Assembly (NCBI GenBank): GCA_017476665.1
Contig: JAFUZJ010000023.1
Location: 1 to 45,164 of the forward strand
DNA: 45,164 nt
Origin: Lachnospiraceae bacterium
Lineage (GTDB): Bacteria; Bacillota; Clostridia; Lachnospirales; Lachnospiraceae
Direction of reading: 5' to 3'
Part shown: positions 9,545 to 17,042 of the stretch, in pieces
How positions within the stretch are numbered: the stretch's first letter is position 1
How the letters are laid out: the number at the start of each line of letters is the position of its first letter
The notes under the pieces: generated by a model
Databases searched by the model: none
Seen by the model: only the letters and a program-made list of their open reading frames with translations
Told to the model about the DNA's origin: nothing
Program-made: the position numbers and the translations under genes

Positions 9545-11119
9545 TTATTTTTCAAAACGTTCCATCTTACAGGAATGCTTTTTCGTCTTCTCGTCGTAAT
9601 CAATCCCGACAAAGAGCAGATTTCCACTGTAATGTGCGAGCGAATCAAAATACTTTTTGTCTTTGATCTGCTGCAGTGCACTCTCCGCCGATTGGTTGTG
9701 CTTTAATTCCACGATCATGGCCGGGATATCCGGCACATAGGGGATAAATACCACATCCGCAAACCCTTTCCCAGTGGTCATTTCTTTGACCAACGTATAC
9801 TGATTCAGCGCATAGAGATAAGCCAGATAGATTGCGCTCTGCAGAGCATCTTCGTTGTTATAACTCCGGTTGGACATCACATGGATATGACTGACATCCA
9901 ATGCCTCCGCCACCGTCTGTGCGTCTCCCTGCCAAGTTTTCTCCAGGAGTTCCTTGGAGGCGTGGATCACCTGGTTCGTCACCTCATAGCCGGGCTCCTC
10001 CTCTATCGCATTCAGCCACTCCTGGCGTACCTCCTTATTGGGAATGCGGCAGGTATGGGTATCTTTATCATATGCCAAATATCCCAGATGGATCAGATAT
10101 GTGAACACATCGCTCCTGGTCTTAAAGGAATCCATCGTATTCATAAAGCGGGTGACATTCACATCCACGCTCTCTGCTGAGAGCATCCGCACCACATCGT
10201 CCCTTGTCCCTGCGAAGTTCATACGAATCCGCTCGCTGATCGCCTCGTAGGTGGAAGTCATGCCCCAGTAACTGCCATATTCCTGTCCGTCCATGCTCAT
10301 CACCACAGACTCCGGATTGTAGATTTCCTCTCCGCCCAGATGATAACCGTCATACCAGCGCCTGCACTCCGCATAGTCCATTCCGTATCGCTCACACAGA
10401 TCCTGCACTTCTGCCGCCGTAAATCCGACGTAAGCGGAAAGCTCTCTTGTATTCAGAATCGTATATTCTCTGAAGTTATTCAGCTTGCTCTGGATCTTAT
10501 CTCTCACGATTGGCAGTATCCCGGTAAGATACGCCAGTGAAATCGAAGGACGCATGGTATTGCTTTTAAACAACCCGTTCATAAAACCCAGATACTCTGC
10601 AAAGAGCGATTCCCTCACCTGCTCTCTCACCAACACATCATATTCATCCATGATGAGGATGAACGTCTCACCAGTCTCGGAATACACCCGCAACATCATA
10701 TCTGCAAAGGATTCTTCGCCGTCGAACTTTATTTGCGGGAATTCCTTTCCCATCTCTGCCTTGAGCTTCCGAATCAACTGCTTCAGGAACGCATCCTTTT
10801 GTTCCGCGTTCTGATATTCGCTGTTCATATCAATCTGAACCACATTGTATCGGTTCAGCTTTTCCGTAAAATCGGGGCTTTCCGCAATCTTCAAACCCGC
10901 AAACATCTCACGGGAATCACAGCCCTTCGAATAATACGCCGCCAGCATATTGCCGGTAACCGTCTTGCCAAAACGCCGGGGGCGGGAAATGCAGATATAA
11001 TTATTCCCCTCATCAATATACCGGTTCAAGACAGAGAGCATCCTGCTCTTATCCACATAGATCCTCCCGGCAAGCGTCCGTCTGAAATTTTCATTTCCCG
11101 GATTTAGATAAATCCCCAC
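9545..11119 (-). CDS. AAA-ATPase/DUF1703 PD-(D/E)XK nuclease-like protein
   Basis: A 524-residue protein of the AAA-ATPase-like plus DUF1703 family that is highly expanded in gut Clostridia and Bacteroidales. The N-terminus has the typical YVDKS segment, then S-R-P-R-R-F-G-K52-T as Walker A and an acidic IMDEYD Walker B near residue 160. The C-terminus has a PD-(D/E)XK-like core: F-A-D followed by IVELKHNQ and a run ending in KKYFD. It starts with GTG (11117-11119), with AGAGG nine nt upstream, under a strong own promoter. The family's function is not established; a mobile or addiction-type nuclease is often suspected. It stands apart from the NACHT pair by a 140-nt gap. Confidence 0.85.
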   Translation of the reverse strand: MGIYLNPGNENFRRTLAGRIYVDKSRMLSVLNRYIDEGNNYICISRPRRFGKTVTGNMLAAYYSKGCDSREMFAGLKIAESPDFTEKLNRYNVVQIDMNSEYQNAEQKDAFLKQLIRKLKAEMGKEFPQIKFDGEESFADMMLRVYSETGETFILIMDEYDVLVREQVRESLFAEYLGFMNGLFKSNTMRPSISLAYLTGILPIVRDKIQSKLNNFREYTILNTRELSAYVGFTAAEVQDLCERYGMDYAECRRWYDGYHLGGEEIYNPESVVMSMDGQEYGSYWGMTSTYEAISERIRMNFAGTRDDVVRMLSAESVDVNVTRFMNTMDSFKTRSDVFTYLIHLGYLAYDKDTHTCRIPNKEVRQEWLNAIEEEPGYEVTNQVIHASKELLEKTWQGDAQTVAEALDVSHIHVMSNRSYNNEDALQSAIYLAYLYALNQYTLVKEMTTGKGFADVVFIPYVPDIPAMIVELKHNQSAESALQQIKDKKYFDSLAHYSGNLLFVGIDYDEKTKKHSCKMERFEK

Positions 11120-11153
11120 AGCCTGTCACCTCTCTTTGGCTTGTCTCTTTCTC

Positions 11154-11182
11154 ATTATAAACAATTTATCTAATTGAATCAA
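11154..11182 (-). promoter_or_regulatory. Sigma-A promoter for the DUF1703 gene
   Basis: On the minus strand TTGATT (11177-11182), a 17-nt spacer and a perfect TATAAT (11154-11159). The spacer holds a short dyad, CAATT-AGATA-AATTG, which could be an operator. About 35 nt separate the -10 from the GTG start. Confidence 0.7.
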
Positions 11183-11275
11183 TCTCCGTTTCAGTATTTT
11201 TTAACCATGATAATTTTTGACCTGATGTTAAGTTTCAATACATCTATTTTACTTAATTGCATTTGTAAATGATAC

Positions 11276-11581
11276 CTACATAATCAGTCTTCTATGGATA
11301 ATCCAACCCGCATTACAATAGCCGCTATCTTTATATGCCTTCAATCTGGCAAATGAATCAACCATATCCAAAACACCCCACTCCTGCGTTAAAATATTAA
11401 TGCTCAATTCTCCGATGTAAATATCACTTAATGGCTTGTGATCAATCCACTCGATTAAGTTTGGTTCCAATTCCTCAAGATAATTATTTAAAAGTTTGTC
11501 TACATTTAAATCAAGATATCTATCAGATGCCTTTGGCATATCTTCCCTTAATCTTTTAGCAATTATGTTTCTGTCTATCAT
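11276..11581 (-). CDS. 101-aa module protein, paralogue 1
   Basis: One member of a repeated family in this window. The common pattern is MIDR-x-I-I-x-x-RLRE at the start, a central ELEPNLIEW, then PLSD-x-Y-I-G-E-L-S-I-N-x-L-T and a C-terminal LKAYKD segment. It is acidic, probably all-helical, with no signal peptide, metal motif or catalytic motif. It is closest to the copies at 14342 and 15997 (roughly 80% identical by eye), down to the shared C-terminal HRRLIM. AAAGGAG precedes the ATG. It is the last gene of the compact run and lies downstream of the SprT-like gene. Function unknown; small acidic tandem paralogues are often immunity, antitoxin or adaptor proteins, but that is only an analogy. 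Confidence 0.8.
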   Translation of the reverse strand: MIDRNIIAKRLREDMPKASDRYLDLNVDKLLNNYLEELEPNLIEWIDHKPLSDIYIGELSINILTQEWGVLDMVDSFARLKAYKDSGYCNAGWIIHRRLIM

Positions 11582-11625
11582 CTCTTCATACTCCTTTCCA
11601 GTTTTTTCGCTCTGTTGCTATGCGT

Positions 11626-12753
11626 TCACTCCATATCCCATGTTTTTCCGATCTCCGCCGACCACACGACAAGGCCCCCATATCGCTTTTGGGTTTTACT
11701 GACCGTGGCTTCTGCATCACTTCCCGACTCATACATCAGTCCGCGGCAGAATTCACAGCGGAATATCTTGCCCATCTTCTCCTGACCGGATTTTTCCTCC
11801 TCTGAATACAGATACTTTCTCCGTGCAGGATACTTCGCTCCGCAGGTTGTGCAGACATAGGTGTGCAGCACCGGCTTTTCCTGCGCAAAGACCGCATCCC
11901 AATCCTTCACCTCCCACAGATGATAGCCGTAGATTTCTTCCAAGCGCTTTGCGTATTTTGCGTAGGTCTTTCCCTGCTTCTTACAGCCCTTACAGGTATG
12001 GAGCAGCTCCAGGATCAAGACTTCTTTCAGCCTGTCCACAGGGCAGTCCTCCTGCAGCAGTTCCCTGCTGATCAAGATCCGGAACTGTTCATTGGGCTTC
12101 AAAAAGTAATATCCCCAATGACCTCTCTCTACCAGATAATCCGTGGAAATCTTTGTGATATTGCCCTCCCTGACCGGCACGCCTGCCGCTTTCAGTTCAT
12201 CGATACATTCCTTTGCATATTGCTCCAGATCATGAACCTCCGGTTTCTCAGGATATGCTTCATCCACAAATGCGCTATCACAAAAGCTGCAGAAAGTATG
12301 CATACCTCGCACTCTCCATTCCTCATACACTCGTAACTGCTCTTTACTGCGGATGTCGCTATGTGCCCCGCACTTTGGACACACCAGTCTGCGCAAAACA
12401 GGCATATCCGGATGAAATACCGCATCCTCATCGGATTCCGATAATATCTCATAGCCGTACCGTTCGTCCATGATACGGGCATAGTGCCGGAACAGTTCTC
12501 CGTGATCGTAGGCGCCCGGACAGGTGTGGATCAATTCATGGATCATTGTCTCCTTCAGGGACTTTACCGGACATTGATCGGATAGCAGCCTAAGATTGAT
12601 GTAGATTTCAAACCGGCGCGGTGTTGCCACACACACGCCCCAGTCCTTTATCTTTTTTGCGGTGATTAGGACGATCCTATCATCCTGCACAGGGATCCGG
12701 GCTGCTTTTACTTCCTTAATACATTCCTGCGCAATTTTCTCCAGATCATGCAT
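11626..12753 (-). CDS. Tandem SprT-like metalloprotein, second domain decayed
   Basis: A 375-residue protein made of two similar halves. The first half has a SprT-like zinc peptidase motif, H72-E-L-I-H76 with a further His at 84, followed by a zinc ribbon (CPKC and later CSFC). The second half repeats the layout: it begins with the same HDLEQYAKECIDELKA opening as residue 2 onward, but the motif reads L248-E-L-L-H252, so the first metal-binding His is lost, while its ribbon (CTTC, CEFC) is kept. SprT/Spartan proteins cleave DNA-bound proteins; that is family knowledge only. The gene overlaps the preceding unknown gene by 8 nt, and the ATG has a GGGGGA site. The dead second half may serve binding. 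I am confident of the fold and domain duplication, less so of activity. Confidence 0.75.
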   Translation of the reverse strand: MHDLEKIAQECIKEVKAARIPVQDDRIVLITAKKIKDWGVCVATPRRFEIYINLRLLSDQCPVKSLKETMIHELIHTCPGAYDHGELFRHYARIMDERYGYEILSESDEDAVFHPDMPVLRRLVCPKCGAHSDIRSKEQLRVYEEWRVRGMHTFCSFCDSAFVDEAYPEKPEVHDLEQYAKECIDELKAAGVPVREGNITKISTDYLVERGHWGYYFLKPNEQFRILISRELLQEDCPVDRLKEVLILELLHTCKGCKKQGKTYAKYAKRLEEIYGYHLWEVKDWDAVFAQEKPVLHTYVCTTCGAKYPARRKYLYSEEEKSGQEKMGKIFRCEFCRGLMYESGSDAEATVSKTQKRYGGLVVWSAEIGKTWDME

Positions 12754-13480
12754 TTATCTTCCCCCTTCCCAGTCCAGTTTCTTTTATTTGCTCTGCATGT
12801 TTCTCCCCGGAATACGCATAGATTTTTCCCAATGCTTCCGCAACCTTTATCTTGTATGGATGCTGTCTATGGAACGAACGTTTCAGCACCCGCTCCCCCT
12901 GGTCCGACATGTAATAGTCGTTATGCCAGAGTTCACACACATTGTCGAAGAGCTTGATCACCCAGGCATCGCCGTTCACCCAAACCTGCATCTCATCCGC
13001 AGCAATCAAGCGGATCTGCGCATGTTTCCATCGAAACAACGGACTCAGCTGCTTATCAGAAAGTCCTGCCCGGTCAAAAAATCTTACATAGGCATTGATC
13101 CGTTTCCAGTCTCCTGTCATGCCGCTGCGGATTATGGCTTTCCTTCTGCATTGCTTGCATCTTGGCATACATGGAATGATCTCTCTTGTCATCTCAAATG
13201 CCTCCGCCGGAATTGCGGCTACCCACTCGCAATCCCTGTCATGCAGGATACGCTGCTCACGGGAATAGGCATATCTCATGTCCTGCTGTTCCAGCAGCTC
13301 CGTCTTTCTCCTGACAGAAGGATTGATCCCATACGCCGGAACAAACTCTCTCTGCGGCTCCTTGGCATGCTCCGCCTGCTTTTTCACCTGCTGATTCTCT
13401 TCCTGCAGACTCTGCAGAATTCTCTCGCAGTTTAACGGCTGATATTGTTTTCGCCTCTTGCTTTTATTTTTAATTTTCAA
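12746..13480 (-). CDS. Unknown 244-aa protein with a Cys cluster
   Basis: I do not recognise this protein. It most likely starts at TTG (13478-13480) giving MKIKNKSKRRKQ, with GGGAGG ten nt upstream; a longer reading would overlap the preceding gene, so it is rejected. The N-terminus is strongly basic, followed by a Glu/Gln-rich possible coiled coil. Near the middle H-D-R-D-C-E-W and then C-M-P-R-C-K-Q-C form a possible zinc site. The rest is Trp- and Arg-rich and globular. It lies between a double-module paralogue and the SprT-like gene, overlapping the latter by 8 nt, so it is part of the same operon. No function can be given. Confidence 0.65.
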   Translation of the reverse strand: MKIKNKSKRRKQYQPLNCERILQSLQEENQQVKKQAEHAKEPQREFVPAYGINPSVRRKTELLEQQDMRYAYSREQRILHDRDCEWVAAIPAEAFEMTREIIPCMPRCKQCRRKAIIRSGMTGDWKRINAYVRFFDRAGLSDKQLSPLFRWKHAQIRLIAADEMQVWVNGDAWVIKLFDNVCELWHNDYYMSDQGERVLKRSFHRQHPYKIKVAEALGKIYAYSGEKHAEQIKETGLGRGKINA

Positions 13481-13484
13481 TGTC

Positions 13485-14270
13485 CTACTCCCTCCCCTTC
13501 CCGCAAAACAAATCCCGCACGCGCTGCCACCACGACTTCTTCTGGGGAACCCGCAGCATTGTCCTGCTCTCTCCCGCTGTATGGTAACAGGGACCGCCAC
13601 ACATACATCCCATCCGTTTGTATTTGTTGAGTACAAGATAAGGATACCGATAGTCACACATTTTATATAAATATAAACTTTCCATCACATCACTGATGTC
13701 ATCTGTTTCATTCCACGCTTTCAACACCATGGGCAGAGTCAGTTCGCCGACATAAATCTCGCTCAATTCCCGGTGTTCCACCCACTCTAACACATTCTGT
13801 TCCAGCTCCTCCAGATAAAAGAAACAGAGTGTGTCCGTAAGCCATATGGCAAGCCTCTCCTTTTCAGGATCATTTTCAAGCTCTCGCTCATAGATCCTTT
13901 CCCTGCTCACAAGCTGCATCTTTCTCCACTCCTGCCTTCTATAATGCTCCAGAAGAGAATACGGACTCCTGAAGTTGTCCTCCTTGTACAGTCTGAAGCA
14001 TCGCAGAACCTCTGTAAAATCGTGGGAAGGTCTGGGATAAAAATGCCAATTTATTTCATGCCCCCAATACTGCAGCAGCGAGCTGACACACTCCTCCCCC
14101 ACATAAATCTTACTGAAGGGTTCGTTGTGTATCCACTCCAGGATATTGGGCTCCAGCTCCTCCACATAATTGTCCAGCACAAAATCCACCAGACAGTCTA
14201 TCTCATACTGACTGGTGACATGCGGGTTCTCCTCCCACATTTTCTTCTCGATCAATGCTCTGTCTATCAT
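13485..14270 (-). CDS. Double-module paralogue (261 aa)
   Basis: Two diverged copies of the 101-residue module in one chain. Copy one starts MIDRALIEKKM and has VEELEPNILEWIHNEPFSKIYVGE; copy two, near residues 120-225, has LEELEQNVLEWVEHRELSEIYVGEL. A Cys-rich tail (CMCGGPC) and a basic, Trp-rich end follow, unlike the single-module members. Its first 370 bp are nearly the same DNA as the start of the gene at 14644-15444, at a constant offset of 1174 bp, showing recent duplication. It stops five nt before the TTG of the next gene. Function unknown. Confidence 0.8.
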   Translation of the reverse strand: MIDRALIEKKMWEENPHVTSQYEIDCLVDFVLDNYVEELEPNILEWIHNEPFSKIYVGEECVSSLLQYWGHEINWHFYPRPSHDFTEVLRCFRLYKEDNFRSPYSLLEHYRRQEWRKMQLVSRERIYERELENDPEKERLAIWLTDTLCFFYLEELEQNVLEWVEHRELSEIYVGELTLPMVLKAWNETDDISDVMESLYLYKMCDYRYPYLVLNKYKRMGCMCGGPCYHTAGESRTMLRVPQKKSWWQRVRDLFCGKGRE

Positions 14271-14283
14271 GGCTCTGACTCCT
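13905..14283 (-). repeat. Long direct repeat, copy A
   Basis: This stretch and 15079-15457 match at a constant offset of 1174 bp with roughly 90% identity by eye and no gaps. They cover the upstream leader and the first 120 codons of the two double-module genes. Beyond that the two genes diverge strongly, so the copy boundary lies inside the coding sequence. Confidence 0.8.
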
Positions 14284-14341
14284 TCTTTGGTTTTCTGCTT
14301 CTCATAACCTTTGTATGATCAGATTTCTATCTGTCACCCTC

Positions 14342-14647
14342 TTACATTATCAGTCTTCTATGGATAGTAAAATAAGCATCTTTGCAGCCACCATCTTTAT
14401 ATGCTTTTAATCTAACAAACGAATCAACCATATCCAGAACACCCCATTCCTTTGTTAAAATATTAATACTCAGCTCTCCGATGTAAACATCGCTTAATGG
14501 TTTGTGGTTAACCCATTCAATCAGATTAGGTTCCAATTCTTCAATATAGTTATTCAATAGTTTATCTACTTTCTTATTGAGATAATTATCAGAAGTCTTT
14601 GGCATGTCCTCCCTTAATCTTTTAGCAATTATGCCTCTGTCTATCAT
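14342..14647 (-). CDS. 101-aa module protein, paralogue 2
   Basis: Single-module member with the same start (MIDRGIIAKRLRE), centre (ELEPNLIEW) and end (HRRLIM) as the copies at 11276 and 15997. Its ATG overlaps the stop of the preceding 266-aa paralogue by four bases (ATGA), so the two are translationally coupled. At DNA level it is about 90% identical to 15997-16302 (offset 1655). The coding DNA is more AT-rich than the double-module genes on either side, so single and double forms have different histories. Function unknown. Confidence 0.8.
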   Translation of the reverse strand: MIDRGIIAKRLREDMPKTSDNYLNKKVDKLLNNYIEELEPNLIEWVNHKPLSDVYIGELSINILTKEWGVLDMVDSFVRLKAYKDGGCKDAYFTIHRRLIM

Positions 14648-15444
14648 TTTGTTTTCCTCCTATTGATCCAATCCAAAACCTGCCGCAGCCATGATCCCTT
14701 TTCTTTTTCCACGCCTTGCACAGCCGATTTTTCGCCTGCCCGCAGCCTGTCGCTGTACCGCAGACTTTCCGCGAACCCGCATACCCAGTGCCGTCTATGA
14801 TACATTTCGATAATATCCTCCGCCTTTCTACACCCCATAGACTTATAAAGTACCATATATTCAAGGACTTCCCACATTAGAAAGTCCTCCCCCATCGTGA
14901 GTCGGTTGATGCTCAGTTCCCCGACATAGATATCGCTTAACTGCCGGCGCTCCGCCCACTCCAATAGATTCTGCTCCAGTTCCTCCAGGTAGAAAAAACA
15001 GATTTCGTCCATAAGCAATGTGACATACCTCTCTTTCCCCGGATGGTCTTCAAGCAAGCGCTCATAAATCCTTTCTCTGATTGCGGGCTGCATCTTCCTC
15101 CACTCCTGTCTCCCATAATGCTCCCGGAGAGAATACGGGCTTCTCAGACCGTCCTCCTTGTAAAGTTTGAAGCATCGCAGGGCCTCTGTAAAATCGCGGG
15201 ATGGCCTGGGATAAAAATACCAATTTATTCCATGCTCCCAATACTGCAGCAGCGAGCTGACACACTCCTCCCCCACATAAATCTTACTGAAGGGTTCGTT
15301 GTGTATCCACTCCAGGATATTGGGCTCCAGCTCCTTCACATAATTGTCCAGCACAAAATCCACCAGGCAGTCTATCTCATACTGACTGGTGACATGCGGG
15401 TTCTCCTCCCGCATTTTCTTCTCGATCAATGCTCTGTCTATCAT
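14644..15444 (-). CDS. Double-module paralogue (266 aa)
   Basis: Two module copies in one chain, as in the gene at 13485. Copy one starts MIDRALIEKKM with VKELEPNILEWIHNEP; copy two, near residue 145-200, has LEELEQNLLEWAERRQLSDIYVGELSIN. The tail is short and basic and ends in WLRQVLDWINRRKTK, a possible amphipathic helix. The first part is a near copy of the start of the 261-aa paralogue. The stop overlaps the next ATG. Function unknown; pairing of a double form with a single form occurs at least twice in this run. Confidence 0.8.
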   Translation of the reverse strand: MIDRALIEKKMREENPHVTSQYEIDCLVDFVLDNYVKELEPNILEWIHNEPFSKIYVGEECVSSLLQYWEHGINWYFYPRPSRDFTEALRCFKLYKEDGLRSPYSLREHYGRQEWRKMQPAIRERIYERLLEDHPGKERYVTLLMDEICFFYLEELEQNLLEWAERRQLSDIYVGELSINRLTMGEDFLMWEVLEYMVLYKSMGCRKAEDIIEMYHRRHWVCGFAESLRYSDRLRAGEKSAVQGVEKEKGSWLRQVLDWINRRKTK

Positions 15445-15457
15445 GGCTCTGACTCCT
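15079..15457 (-). repeat. Long direct repeat, copy B
   Basis: Partner of 13905-14283, see there. The match includes the leader just before the ATG, so both double-module genes share ribosome site and spacing. Confidence 0.8.
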
Positions 15458-15479
15458 CCTTTGATTTTGGGGCATATAA

Positions 15480-15785
15480 TTACATAATGTCAAAGTGATG
15501 TATTGCTCCAAACTCGCCTACACATCCCCTGTCTTTATATCTTTTCATGCACTTTATCGCTTCACACATATTTAGCCCATTCCAGGCTTCTGTCAGCAGA
15601 TTAATACTTAGTTTCCCAATATAAATATCACTTAGTGGTTCATGATCGATCCATTCCTGAATATTTGGCTGTAACTCATCAATCCAATTTTCAAATATTT
15701 GATCCGCAATCCAATTTAAAAAATCAGCATTATCCTCTGGGTCATCTTCTCTTAACCTTTGTATAATCAGCTCTCTATCTATCAT
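15480..15785 (-). CDS. 101-aa module protein, paralogue 3
   Basis: A more diverged single-module member: MIDRELIIQRLREDDPED, then LQPNIQEWIDHEPLSDIYIGKLSIN and AIKCMKRYKDRG, ending HFDIM instead of HRRLIM. Length is exactly that of its siblings. It is strongly acidic near the N-terminus. It sits between the small 51-aa gene and the 266-aa double-module gene. Function unknown. Confidence 0.8.
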   Translation of the reverse strand: MIDRELIIQRLREDDPEDNADFLNWIADQIFENWIDELQPNIQEWIDHEPLSDIYIGKLSINLLTEAWNGLNMCEAIKCMKRYKDRGCVGEFGAIHHFDIM

Positions 15786-15825
15786 CTGATTTCTCTCCTC
15801 CCTATTACTTCTGGATTTCTATTTT

Positions 15826-15981
15826 CTATTGCATAACATCATCCAGGTCGTCTTTTAGCTTTTCAATCATGCTTACAGCTTCTTCCCACTCTCTGTCTTC
15901 CACCGTCTTTTTAATCTCATCAATGCTCTTGATAAATCCCCTAAAAGTCTCGGAAAGTTCTTGTCTTTCAATCTTTTTCAT
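15826..15981 (-). CDS. Small 51-aa helical protein
   Basis: A short gene: ATG at 15979-15981 with GGAGG nine nt upstream, TAG at 15826-15828, 51 residues. The protein (MKKIERQELSETFRG onward) is charged and should form one or two long helices ending in an acidic KLKDDLDDVMQ. It lies between two single-module paralogues in the same direction with short gaps, which with the ribosome site makes it likely real. No similarity recognised. It could be a coiled-coil partner or regulator of the module proteins. Confidence 0.6.
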   Translation of the reverse strand: MKKIERQELSETFRGFIKSIDEIKKTVEDREWEEAVSMIEKLKDDLDDVMQ

Positions 15982-15996
15982 GATAATCTTCCTCCC

Positions 15997-16302
15997 TTAC
16001 ATTATCAGTCTTCTATGGATAGTCCAATAAGCATCTTTGCAGCCACCATCTTTATATGCTTTCAATCTAACAAACGAATCAACCATATCCAGAACACCCC
16101 ATTCTTTTGTTAAAATATTAATGCTCAATTCTCCGATATAAATATCACTTAATGGTTTATGGTTAATCCATTCAATCAGATTCGGTTCCAATTCTTCAAC
16201 ATAATTATTGAAAAGTTCGTCTACCTCTAGATTAAGAAAATTATCATTTGAGTCTGGTTCTTCTTCTCTTAATCTTTCAATAATTAAATTTCTATCTACC
16301 AT
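15997..16302 (-). CDS. 101-aa module protein, paralogue 4
   Basis: Single-module member starting MVDRNLIIERLREEEPD. The chosen ATG (16300-16302) gives the same 101-residue length as the siblings and follows a G-rich site; a start further upstream would run deep into the signal peptidase gene. The C-terminal half is almost identical to the protein at 14342, including LKAYKDGGCKDAY. The stop of the signal peptidase gene lies one base before this ATG's upstream edge, so the genes are tightly packed. Function unknown. Confidence 0.8.
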   Translation of the reverse strand: MVDRNLIIERLREEEPDSNDNFLNLEVDELFNNYVEELEPNLIEWINHKPLSDIYIGELSINILTKEWGVLDMVDSFVRLKAYKDGGCKDAYWTIHRRLIM

Positions 16303-16303
16303 T

Positions 16304-16951
16304 TTATCTCCCCCCCTCCCAGTCCAGTGTCCCAATGCGGTCAAAGGGAAACAGGATAACACGCGCCTTCCCCACAAAGTTCTCAATGGGCACATACTTC
16401 TGATCCCAGAATCGTGAATCCAGGGACTTGTTGCGATTGTCCCCCATCATGAAGAAACACCCTTCAGGCACGACATAGACGCCGTCACCCGTAGGGTTCT
16501 GCGGTCCGTTCGTGAAGGAGTCGTCAAGTCTTACCCCGTCGGCGTACACCTGGCCGTCCTTTACTTCGATAGTCTCTCCAGGAAGACCGATCACCCGCTT
16601 GATGTACAGCGTGTCAAGATCATCAGGCGGAATGAACACGATGATATCATACCGTCTGATATCTTCCACCTTCCCCACATCATAGCGGCTGGCAATGACC
16701 ACATCGTCTGTCATGAGAGTGGATTCCATGGAGCCCGACGGAATGTAGTTAAACATGATGACCCAGTTGAACATGACAACAACCACGATCGCTACAATGG
16801 CATATATGATGACTACCTCCGCAAGTATGCGAAAGAATTTGTCTTCCTTCTCGCTCACAGCATTATTCGTCATTTTCTCCACAATATCCCTCCTCTCCTC
16901 GATGGGCGTTCTCTCCATCAGTTCGTTCCTATATTTCTCTGAAATTGTCAT
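16304..16951 (-). CDS. Type I signal peptidase
   Basis: A 215-residue signal peptidase I. A hydrophobic anchor near residues 45-68 precedes P-S-G-S74-M-E-S-T with the catalytic serine; Y-I-K118-R-V-I-G-L-P-G-E has the general-base lysine; G-D-N-R-x-x-S-x-D-S-R is the box E motif. The ATG at 16951 (MTISEKYRNEL) is chosen because AAGGAG lies ten nt upstream and a longer reading would overlap the next gene. It acts at the outer face of the membrane, cleaving signal peptides. Its place inside this operon, not near core secretion genes, suggests a dedicated substrate, but no neighbour shows an obvious cleavable signal peptide. The leader holds a small hairpin shared with the ClpP leader. Confidence 0.92.
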   Translation of the reverse strand: MTISEKYRNELMERTPIEERRDIVEKMTNNAVSEKEDKFFRILAEVVIIYAIVAIVVVVMFNWVIMFNYIPSGSMESTLMTDDVVIASRYDVGKVEDIRRYDIIVFIPPDDLDTLYIKRVIGLPGETIEVKDGQVYADGVRLDDSFTNGPQNPTGDGVYVVPEGCFFMMGDNRNKSLDSRFWDQKYVPIENFVGKARVILFPFDRIGTLDWEGGR

Positions 16952-16970
16952 AAGCTTATTTCTCCTTTTA

Positions 16971-16989
16971 TTCTCTCTGCATACGCAGG
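16971..16989 (-). promoter_or_regulatory. Shared leader hairpin, signal peptidase copy
   Basis: On the minus strand CCTGCGTATGCAGAGAGAA: a four-pair CTGC/GCAG stem followed by AGAGA, just before the ribosome site. The same element, CCTGCAAATGCAGAGAGAA, lies before clpP at 19481-19499. Role unknown; two occurrences in one operon suggest either duplicated leaders or a shared post-transcriptional signal. Confidence 0.45.
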
Positions 16990-16996
16990 TGACTTG

Positions 16997-17029
16997 TTTT
17001 TGGGTATGTATATATCTCATATAAGGTAC
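16997..17029 (-). repeat. Shared intergenic element, copy 1
   Basis: Plus-strand TTTTGGGTATGTATAT, a few variable bases, then CATATAA and TAC. A matching copy lies at 20691-20722 before the J-protein gene. AT-rich and placed 45-70 nt before the gene start on the minus strand, it may be a promoter or operator common to both genes. Confidence 0.5.
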
Positions 17030-17042
17030 AAAAGAACATTTT

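Noticed and set aside
13481-13657. Longer 303-residue reading of the 244-aa gene
   Set aside because: The extra part overlaps the well-supported double-module gene by over 170 nt; the TTG start with GGGAGG avoids this.
13905-16302. CRISPR-like or transposon origin of the repeats
   Set aside because: The repeats are coding paralogues of 300 bp or more without spacers, inverted ends or transposase genes.
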